From Pseudomonadota bacterium (GTDB taxonomy: Bacteria > Desulfobacterota > Desulfarculia > Desulfarculales > Desulfarculaceae), in contig JAHIND010000011.1 of the NCBI GenBank assembly GCA_018896025.1, forward strand, positions 124,001 through 188,000: a stretch of 64,000 bases of DNA, given 5' to 3'. Under the pieces are notes generated by a model. That model saw only the letters and a list, made by a program, of their open reading frames with translations. It ran no database searches and was not told where the DNA came from. The position numbers were made by a program, and so were the translations under genes. Positions 8,233 through 14,876 of this stretch are shown here, one piece after another. Position 1 is the stretch's first letter; each line of letters begins with the position of its first letter.

Positions 8233-8244
8233 CGTTGCCAAAAT

Positions 8245-8256
8245 TGACATATGTCA
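8245..8256. promoter_or_regulatory. Perfect 12-bp palindrome upstream of the exported multidomain protein
   Basis: TGACATATGTCA is a perfect palindrome, with two further matching base pairs on each side after one mismatch. It lies 46 bp upstream of the ATG at 8302 and within the likely divergent promoter region. It looks like an operator for a dimeric regulator; which one is unknown. Confidence 0.5.
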
Positions 8257-8301
8257 TTTATGATCAATGCATTTCGCCAATACATAACTAGGATGCACAT
8301 A

Positions 8302-10059
8302 ATGCGCAAGCTATTAATTTTGGCTACGATTTTGGTAATGATTACCTCCGCCGCCGCCATGGCCGTGGCGGCCAAAAATGACCTGGGCCCCATGCTCACG
8401 GTGAGCGGGCTGGTGAAGCAGCCGCTGCGCCTGAGCATGGACGATCTTAAACGCCTTTCCTGGGCGCGGGTCAAGTACAACGACATCAAGGACGACGGCT
8501 CCTTCCATGGCTGCTTCTGGTTGCAAGGGGTGCCGCTGCGCAACATTTTGGAGCTGGCCCAGATCGGCAAGGAGGGGCACGGCTTCAACAAGATGGTGGA
8601 CCTGGCGGTGGTGGTGAAAAACGCTCAGGGGCAGCAGGTCACCGTGTCCTGGGGCGAGATATTCCACCGCAACCCCGGCGAGGCCGTCCTGGCCCTGTCC
8701 TCCACCCCGGTGCGCCCCAAAAAGAACTGCAAGGCCTGCCACCAGCCGGACGTCTACGAGGACCTGCTCAAGCAACTCGACCGCAAGCTGGGCCTGCCCA
8801 AGCTGGTGATGACCAGCGACTTCGCCAGCGACCGCGGCCTGGAGAACGTGGTCTCCTTGCGGGTGGTGGAGCCGGTCAAGGTGCCCCAGGGCCCCCGGCC
8901 CAAGACGCTCTACTCCCCCACCCTCACCGTGGTGGGCCCGGACGGCAAGGAGCACAAACTGGACAAGCTGCCCGCCCTGCACCGGCGCACCATCCTGGCC
9001 AACCAAGTGGGCGAGGGCAAGGGCTTCCACGGGCGGCCCCACTTCAGCGGGGTGTCCCTGGCCGACCTCTTGAAGCATTTCAAGATCAGCGGCGACGACC
9101 AGAGCGCGGTGGCCGTCAGCGCGCCGGACGGCTACACCTCCCTGGTCTCCTGGGCTGAGCTGTTCCGGGGGCCGCTGGGCGGGCGCATCATCGTGGCCGA
9201 CCAGATGGACGGCAAGCCCATGAAGGAGAACGGCCGCTTCGCCCTGATCCTGCCCGACGACCTCTGGGCCGACCGCTGGGTCAAGGCCGCCGGCAAAATC
9301 GAGGCGGTGCGCATCGCCAACCAGCCCAGGCTCACCGTGATCGGCATGGGCTGCGGCGACAGCAACCTGCTCACCCTGGAGGCCCTGGACGCCTTGGCCC
9401 AGGCCGACGTGCTGGTGGCCCCCAAGGATATCCAGAAGCGCTTCGCCCCCTTCCTGGCGGGCAAGCCGGTGCTTTTCGACCCCATGGCCGCCGCCCAGAA
9501 GAAGCCCATCAAAAAGCAGATGGAGGCGCACAAGGACGCCAAGGCCCGCCACATGGACCAGCAGCAGAGCGCCGACTCCGCAGAGATCATCAAGGCCCAG
9601 CTTGCCAAGGGCAAGAGCGTGGCCGTGCTGGACTGGGGCGATCCCATGGTCTACGGCTCCTGGCGCTGGCTCAAGGACGTGTTCCCCATGGAGCAAATCC
9701 GCTTCGTCTCCGGGCTCAGCGCCTTCAACGCGGGCTCGGCCGCCATTGGACGGGACATAGCCTGCAACGGGGCCATCGCCATCACCGACCCCTTCACCCT
9801 GTTCAAGCGGCCCGAGATGCTCGGTTCCCTGGCCGCCCAGGGGGCCACGGTGGTGGTCTTCATGGCCATGCCCAAGTTCACCCAGGTTATCCAGGCGGTG
9901 CAAGCCGCCTACCCTCCGGACACCCCCACGGCGGTGGTCTACCGGGCGGGCATGCAGACCCAGCAGGTGGTCAAGAGCCGCCTGGATCAAGTCATTGAGA
10001 AAAACAAGGACCGTGAACGTTGGCTGGGAGTTGTTTACGTGGGGCCTTGTTTGCGATAA
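8302..10059 (+). CDS. Exported protein: two sulfite-oxidase-fold domains, a c-heme site and a tetrapyrrole-methylase-like domain
   Basis: The 585-residue protein begins with a signal peptide (residues 1-24). Residues about 28-190 and 205-338 are two copies of the molybdopterin-binding sulfite-oxidase/YedY fold (VSGLVKQPLRLSMDDL, WLQGVPLRNILE; then FSGVSLADLLKHF, APDGYTSLVSW, DQMDGKPMKENGRFALILP). Domain 1 keeps a cysteine near the expected Mo-ligand position (C71), and domain 2 does not. A CxxCH c-heme motif lies at C143-C146-H147. Residues 343-585 resemble cobalamin-type tetrapyrrole methylases (LTVIGMGCGDSNLLTLEAL, WGDPMVYGSW, SGLSAFNAGSAAIGRDI). I chose ATG 8302 because it gives the signal peptide and has AGGA 8 bp upstream. 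A SAM-dependent methylase in the periplasm is unexpected, so cofactor binding is likelier than methylation. Confidence 0.7.
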   Translation: MRKLLILATILVMITSAAAMAVAAKNDLGPMLTVSGLVKQPLRLSMDDLKRLSWARVKYNDIKDDGSFHGCFWLQGVPLRNILELAQIGKEGHGFNKMVDLAVVVKNAQGQQVTVSWGEIFHRNPGEAVLALSSTPVRPKKNCKACHQPDVYEDLLKQLDRKLGLPKLVMTSDFASDRGLENVVSLRVVEPVKVPQGPRPKTLYSPTLTVVGPDGKEHKLDKLPALHRRTILANQVGEGKGFHGRPHFSGVSLADLLKHFKISGDDQSAVAVSAPDGYTSLVSWAELFRGPLGGRIIVADQMDGKPMKENGRFALILPDDLWADRWVKAAGKIEAVRIANQPRLTVIGMGCGDSNLLTLEALDALAQADVLVAPKDIQKRFAPFLAGKPVLFDPMAAAQKKPIKKQMEAHKDAKARHMDQQQSADSAEIIKAQLAKGKSVAVLDWGDPMVYGSWRWLKDVFPMEQIRFVSGLSAFNAGSAAIGRDIACNGAIAITDPFTLFKRPEMLGSLAAQGATVVVFMAMPKFTQVIQAVQAAYPPDTPTAVVYRAGMQTQQVVKSRLDQVIEKNKDRERWLGVVYVGPCLR

Positions 10060-10101
10060 CCCCAAACACGCAATCCGAGGAAAAGAGAGGCTAAGTTAGT
10101 C

Positions 10102-12174
10102 ATGAAGCTGGTCAAATTTACACTTGCGGCCCTTGCGCTGTTGGCCATGGCCTGCCCCGCCCTGGCCCAAGAGGCCAAAAAAGCGGATAAGGACTATCAG
10201 GTCTACGAACTGGGCGAGATCGTGGTCTCCGGCCAGAACGACTCGGTGAACAAGGTGACCGACACCTACAGCATCACCGCCGAGGACATCGCCGACAGCC
10301 ACGCCCTCACCGTACCCGAGGCCCTTTCCTACGCTCCGGGCATCACCGTGACCACCGGGCGCAAGAACGAGCCCGAAATCCGCATCCGGGGCTTCAACCA
10401 GGAAGAGGCCCTTATCCTAATCGACGGCGTGCCCTACTATGAGACCAACTACGGCAAGCTGAACCTGAACCAGCTTCCCACAGAGATGATCGCCCGCATC
10501 GACATCATCAAGGGCGCGGCCTCGGTGCTCTACGGCTCCAACGCCATGGCCGGCGTCATCAACATCATCACCAAGAAGCAGGGCATCAAGCCCTCGCTGA
10601 GCGCCACGGCCGAAGTGGGCGAGGACGGCGCCTACCGCCTGAGCGCCTCCCACGGCAACAGCCTGGGCAAGTTCAAGTACTGGTTCAACGTGAACCGGCG
10701 CGAGGCCGACGGCTGGTACATGTCCGACGACTACTCCCCCAAGGTGGGCAGCACCGTGCGCAAGCCCGGCGGCACCACCAAGGAAGTGATCCAGGGCGAA
10801 GGCGAGCGCCTGAACTCCGGCTACGCCCAGACCAGCGTGTGGTTCAAGGCCGGCGTGGACGTGGCCAAGGACTCCGCCTATTACCTGAGCGCCTACCTGC
10901 TGGACTCCCGCTGGGGCATGCCCCCCTCCACCGACAGCAACAACGTGTTCACCAGCCGCCCCGCCTTCTCCCAGTACGGCACCATGTCCAAGTACCAGGA
11001 CTGGGGCCTGGACCTGAGCGGCGAGCAGGCCATCACCAGCACCTTCAAGATGCGCGGCAAGCTTTTCTACCACAACCACGTGGATGACTACGTCTCCTAC
11101 TACGACAAGTCCTACAGCGAGGTCATCTCCACCAGCCGTTACAAGGACTATCTGGCGGGCGGCTCGCTGTTCGGTGACTGGGAAATTATCCCCCAGGACA
11201 CCCTGCGCTTCTCGGCCCATTACCGGGGCGACAGCCACAAAGAGCGCGACGACGAGTACCTGCCCTTTGCCGAGAGCTTCTCCTACACCGGCTCCCTGGG
11301 CGTGCAAAACGACTGGAAGCCCTGGGACAACTTCGTGATCATCGCGGGCGTGAGCTACGACTGGTTCAACGTGACCAAGGCCGAGAGCGTGGAAACCGAC
11401 AAGAGCGGCAACTACGACGGCACCGAGGACCTGGACACCCCCAGCACCACCGACAGCTTCAACCCCATGGTCGGCGCCACCTACACCTTCGTGGACCAGA
11501 CCCGGCTGTTCGGTTCGGTGGCCCGCAAGACCCGCTTCCCCACCCTGCAGCAGCTCTTCAGCTCCAAGGGCGGCAACATAGAGTTGGACCCCCAAAAAAG
11601 CACCAACTACACCCTGGGCGTGAGCCGTCCCTTCGGCAAGATGTTCTACGGCGAGTTCTCGGTGTTCTACAACGACATCGAGGACCGCATATCCCGGGAC
11701 GGACCCTACCAGGACTCCATGTACCGCAACTACAGCAAGGTGCGGACCTACGGCTTCGAGGTCATCGGCGAGCTGACTCCCCTGGAGGGCCTGCTCCTGC
11801 GCTTGGGCTACACCTTTATGAAGGCCAAGGATGAGAGCGACGATCGGGTGACCGACGACGTGATCGGCGCGCCCGAGCACAAGGTGGACATCAAGGTGCA
11901 GTACATCATTCCCAAGGTGCGCACCAAGCTGGACTTCATCGGCATGTACCTGGCCGCCCAATACGACCAGTTGCCCACCGCCTCCAGCCCGGACACCGAG
12001 GTATTGGAGACCAGCGGCTACTTCCTGGCCAACTTCAAGGTCACTCAGCCCATCTGGGACAAGTTCGAGGCCTTTGGCTATGTGAGCAACATCCTGGACC
12101 GCGACTATGAAACCGAGAGCGGCTATCCCGGCCAGGGCCGGGCGTTTTGGATCGGCGTAAGCGCCAAGTTCTAG
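10102..12174 (+). CDS. TonB-dependent outer-membrane receptor
   Basis: The 690-residue protein has a signal peptide (1-22), a TonB-box-like segment (GEIVVSG, about residue 38) and the plug domain. Plug landmarks are ALTVPEALSYAPGITV, RIRGFNQEEALILIDGVPYY, and IDIIKGAASVLYGSNAMAGVINIIT. The C-terminal part is a 22-strand barrel with many alternating aromatic strands and the terminal phenylalanine typical of Bam substrates. It starts 42 bp after the exported multidomain protein and is followed by a strong terminator, so the two form one unit. The ligand is unknown; the partner suggests a tetrapyrrole or metal complex. No tonB/exbBD genes are in the window. Confidence 0.93.
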   Translation: MKLVKFTLAALALLAMACPALAQEAKKADKDYQVYELGEIVVSGQNDSVNKVTDTYSITAEDIADSHALTVPEALSYAPGITVTTGRKNEPEIRIRGFNQEEALILIDGVPYYETNYGKLNLNQLPTEMIARIDIIKGAASVLYGSNAMAGVINIITKKQGIKPSLSATAEVGEDGAYRLSASHGNSLGKFKYWFNVNRREADGWYMSDDYSPKVGSTVRKPGGTTKEVIQGEGERLNSGYAQTSVWFKAGVDVAKDSAYYLSAYLLDSRWGMPPSTDSNNVFTSRPAFSQYGTMSKYQDWGLDLSGEQAITSTFKMRGKLFYHNHVDDYVSYYDKSYSEVISTSRYKDYLAGGSLFGDWEIIPQDTLRFSAHYRGDSHKERDDEYLPFAESFSYTGSLGVQNDWKPWDNFVIIAGVSYDWFNVTKAESVETDKSGNYDGTEDLDTPSTTDSFNPMVGATYTFVDQTRLFGSVARKTRFPTLQQLFSSKGGNIELDPQKSTNYTLGVSRPFGKMFYGEFSVFYNDIEDRISRDGPYQDSMYRNYSKVRTYGFEVIGELTPLEGLLLRLGYTFMKAKDESDDRVTDDVIGAPEHKVDIKVQYIIPKVRTKLDFIGMYLAAQYDQLPTASSPDTEVLETSGYFLANFKVTQPIWDKFEAFGYVSNILDRDYETESGYPGQGRAFWIGVSAKF

Positions 12175-12197
12175 ACGCCGGCCGGAAAAGCCACCAG

Positions 12198-12226
12198 GGG
12201 CCGCCTTTCGGGGCGGCCCTTTTTTT
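12198..12226 (+). terminator. Rho-independent terminator after the TonB receptor gene
   Basis: GGGCCGCC, a six-base loop and GGCGGCCC form a perfect 8-bp stem followed directly by seven T residues, 24 bp after the receptor stop codon. Confidence 0.9.
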
Positions 12227-12337
12227 GTTTCGCCTGGGTCACGTTTCCCGCTTTCGCTTGTACCAGCCCCCCGGCTTTGGCAGGATGAAAGTACAGCCGC
12301 CGCATCGGCGGATCGCAATAAATTCACGGAGGCTATT

Positions 12338-12901
12338 ATGGCCGGCAAAGAAAAGAACTATTTCGAAGCCCTGTATCAGGTGGCCAAGGTGGTCAACTCG
12401 TCCCTGGACCCCGCCAAGGTGCTGGAGGAGATCGTCACCGGGGTGAGCGAGGCCATGGAAACCAAGGCCTGCGCCATCCGCTTGCTGGACCCGCGCCGCA
12501 AAGAGCTGGTCATGGGTGCATCCCACGGCCTGTCCGAGGGCTATCTGCGCAAGGGCAAGGTCCTGGTGGACAAGAGCGGCCTGGACAAGGAGGCCCTCAA
12601 GGGCGGGCCGGTTTGCATCATGGACGCCCAGAACGATCCTGGCTTCCAGTACGGCGACCGGGCCAAGATCGAGGGCATTCAATCCATCTGCGTGGTACCG
12701 CTCAGGGTGGGCAAGCGCTCCATCGGAGTGCTCAGGGTATACTCGGCCACCAAGCGCGAGTGGAGCGAGGAGGATGAGCGCTTCCTGGAGGCGGCGGCCA
12801 ACCTGAGCGCCATCGCCCTGGACAACGCCCGCCTGCACCGGGCCCTCAAGACCGACTACAACCTCCTGGTGGCTCACGAATACCGCCTGGACGATAACTA
12901 G
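12338..12901 (+). CDS. Stand-alone GAF-domain protein
   Basis: The 187-residue protein is essentially one GAF domain. A helix (YFEALYQVAKVVNSSLDPAKVLEEIV) leads into the GAF core with the phrases ACAIRLLDPRRKELVMGASHG, SICVVPLRVGKRSIGVLRVYS and the closing helix FLEAAANLSAIALDNARL. GAF domains bind small ligands or redox and nucleotide signals; no output domain is attached. It is 14 bp upstream of the GAPDH gene and probably co-transcribed, which suggests a sensory or scaffolding role tied to central metabolism. That link is inferred. Confidence 0.85.
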   Translation: MAGKEKNYFEALYQVAKVVNSSLDPAKVLEEIVTGVSEAMETKACAIRLLDPRRKELVMGASHGLSEGYLRKGKVLVDKSGLDKEALKGGPVCIMDAQNDPGFQYGDRAKIEGIQSICVVPLRVGKRSIGVLRVYSATKREWSEEDERFLEAAANLSAIALDNARLHRALKTDYNLLVAHEYRLDDN

Positions 12902-12915
12902 AAGGGGTAATACTC

Positions 12916-13926
12916 ATGGTGCGTATCGGCATTAACGGCTTCGGCCGCATAGGACGCCAGGTACTCAAAGCGGTCTTGGAGCGCCACCCCGACCAGCTCC
13001 AGGTGGTGGCGGTCAACGATCTGTTCGACTCGGAGACCAACGCCCATCTTTTCAAGTTCGACAGCAACTACGGCCGCTGGCCGGGGGTGGTGGAGGCCAA
13101 GGAGAACGCCATCGTCATCGACGGGCAGGAGGTGACCTGCTTCGCCCTGCGCGATCCCGCCCAGATCCCCTGGGACGAGGTGGGGGTGGACCTGGTGGTG
13201 GAGGGCACCGGCCTGTTCCGCACCGGCCCCCAGGCCACGGCTCACCTGGAGGCCGGGGCCAAGCGGGTGATCATCACCGCGCCGGGCAAGGAGATCGACC
13301 TCACCGTGGTGATGGGGGTGAACCACGAGGACTACAAGGCGGACGAGCACTACATCGTGTCCAACGCCTCCTGCACCACCAACTGTCTGGCCCCGCCGGC
13401 CAAGGTGTTGCACGAGGCCTTCGGCATCGTCAAGGGCCTGATGACCACGATCCACTCCTACACCAACGACCAGCGCATTCTGGATTTGCCCCACAAAGAC
13501 CTGCGGCGGGCGCGGGCGGCGGCCATCAACATGATCCCCACCTCAACCGGTGCGGCGCGGGCCCTGGGCCTGGTCATCCCCGAACTGGCCGGGCGCTTCG
13601 ACGGCTGCTCGGTGCGCGTGCCCACCCCCACGGTGAGCCTGGTGGACTTCACCGCCGTCCTGGCCAAGCCCACCGACACCGCAGGGCTGCACCAGGCGCT
13701 GACCGCAGCGGCCGAGGGTGCCCTGGAGGGCATCATGGCCGTGGACCACGGGCATCTGGTGTCCATGGACCTCAAGGGCGATCCCCATTCCTCGGTGGTG
13801 GACCTGGAGTTCACCCAGGTGCTGGACGGCGACCTGGTCAAGGTGTTGGCCTGGTACGACAACGAGTGGGGCTATTCCTGCCGGGTGTCGGACCTGGCCG
13901 CCTACATGGCCTCCAAGGGGTTGTAG
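12916..13926 (+). CDS. gap: Glyceraldehyde-3-phosphate dehydrogenase, type I
   Basis: The 336-residue enzyme oxidises glyceraldehyde-3-phosphate to 1,3-bisphosphoglycerate with NAD. The nucleotide-binding motif GINGFGRIGRQ is at residues 5-15, and the acidic residue in AVNDLF suggests NAD preference. The active site is SNASCTTNC with catalytic Cys153, and His180 lies in TTIHSYTND. The C-terminal WYDNEWGYS motif is intact. Residue 161 is proline (APPAKVL), where valine is usual. It follows the GAF gene by 14 bp and ends 14 bp from the convergent cytochrome gene. Confidence 0.97.
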   Translation: MVRIGINGFGRIGRQVLKAVLERHPDQLQVVAVNDLFDSETNAHLFKFDSNYGRWPGVVEAKENAIVIDGQEVTCFALRDPAQIPWDEVGVDLVVEGTGLFRTGPQATAHLEAGAKRVIITAPGKEIDLTVVMGVNHEDYKADEHYIVSNASCTTNCLAPPAKVLHEAFGIVKGLMTTIHSYTNDQRILDLPHKDLRRARAAAINMIPTSTGAARALGLVIPELAGRFDGCSVRVPTPTVSLVDFTAVLAKPTDTAGLHQALTAAAEGALEGIMAVDHGHLVSMDLKGDPHSSVVDLEFTQVLDGDLVKVLAWYDNEWGYSCRVSDLAAYMASKGL

Positions 13927-13940
13927 GGCGCTCGTAGAGC

Positions 13941-14324
13941 TTACAGGGTCTTGAGGTAGGCCAGCAGGGCGGCTATTTCCCGCTTGTCCAACCACGGAAA
14001 GGGGGGCATGCGGGGGCCGCCCTGTTTTATGTGGCCGCCCACGTTGGCGTCGGTCACCGGCTGCTTCATGGCCGGGGTGAGCCCCCGCCCGTACAGGCCG
14101 GTTAGGTCCGGAGCCGTGCGCCGCGAGCCGTCCTGAGGGTCGTGGCAGGTCTGGCAGTAGTGCTGGAAATGCTTCCGGCCCTGGGCCGCCGACTCCGGCG
14201 AGGCCTGGGGCTGCCCGGCCGCCTGGCCCTGGCCGGAGGCCTGGTGGGCACAGGCCACGCCCGCGACCAAAACCAGGGCCGGCAACAGCGATGCCGTTAG
14301 CTTCAGGGATAATCTCAGCTGCAT
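13941..14324 (-). CDS. Exported mono-heme cytochrome c
   Basis: The 127-residue protein has a signal peptide (about residues 1-27) and one heme-attachment motif CQTCH (C57, C60, H61). The distal ligand is probably Met106 in PRMPPF. The fold matches small class I cytochromes c that shuttle electrons in the periplasm. A cysteine at residue 25 near the signal cleavage site is not in a good lipobox. It is convergent with GAPDH and followed upstream by the STAS gene region. The redox partner cannot be named. Confidence 0.88.
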   Translation of the reverse strand: MQLRLSLKLTASLLPALVLVAGVACAHQASGQGQAAGQPQASPESAAQGRKHFQHYCQTCHDPQDGSRRTAPDLTGLYGRGLTPAMKQPVTDANVGGHIKQGGPRMPPFPWLDKREIAALLAYLKTL

Positions 14325-14390
14325 AATCTCACCGCCTCTTGCCGGGGCTCCGGAGCGCCGGGACCCTTTTCAATCCGTATCGGCCCCGGT

Positions 14391-14732
14391 CTAAAAACTC
14401 AGGGCCCGCACTGCCTGGCCGGTGTTGGGATAGACCTGAAACACCTTATCCAGGCGGGTGAGTTGGAAAAGGGAGGTCAACGCCGGTCCCGCCCCGCTGA
14501 GCACCAACTGCCCGCCCTGTCCTTTCAGGGCCTTGAGGGTGGAGATGATCACGGTGAGTCCGCTGGAGTCCATGAACTCCACCGCGCCTAAATCCAGCAC
14601 CAGCTTGGTGCAGCCGTTGTCGGTGTGCCCATGCAAACGCTTTTTTAGGGGAGCGGCCACCGAGGCGTCCAAACAGTTGTCCTTGAGCGTCACCACCAGG
14701 ACGTTGCCGATCAGTTTTTCCTCAACCTGCAT
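14391..14732 (-). CDS. STAS-domain anti-sigma factor antagonist
   Basis: The 113-residue protein is a single STAS domain of the SpoIIAA/RsbV type. Its phosphorylatable serine lies in FMDSSGLTV (Ser57), after the strand TKLVLDLGAVE. Such proteins bind an anti-sigma kinase when dephosphorylated. I chose the ATG at 14732; an in-frame ATG at 14774 adds a proline/glycine-rich leader unlike the family. It is divergently oriented to the SpoIIE-type phosphatase 145 bp away, its probable activator. No RsbW-like kinase or sigma factor gene is in the window. Confidence 0.88.
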   Translation of the reverse strand: MQVEEKLIGNVLVVTLKDNCLDASVAAPLKKRLHGHTDNGCTKLVLDLGAVEFMDSSGLTVIISTLKALKGQGGQLVLSGAGPALTSLFQLTRLDKVFQVYPNTGQAVRALSF

Positions 14733-14876
14733 GGGGCCCTCTTCTCCGGGGACAGGGCCGCCCCGGCGAGACAAAAGCCTGTTTTATGCCTTTATGGTAG
14801 GTTAAGCTGTGCATGATAAAATTCTAGCACAGTGAAAGTGCCCTATCCGAAGGATGTAGGAGGAGACCCCGCTGCG

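Noticed and set aside
6062..8263. Very long plus-strand open frame (733 codons) antisense to the permease and ccsA copy 2
   Set aside because: It is rich in Q, G, H, P and A without any domain, and lies exactly opposite well-supported membrane protein genes. This is a usual shadow in high-GC DNA.
10417..12348. 643-codon minus-strand frame opposite the TonB receptor
   Set aside because: It has low-complexity G/H/V/A composition and no motif, while the plus strand encodes a complete receptor with signal peptide and terminator.
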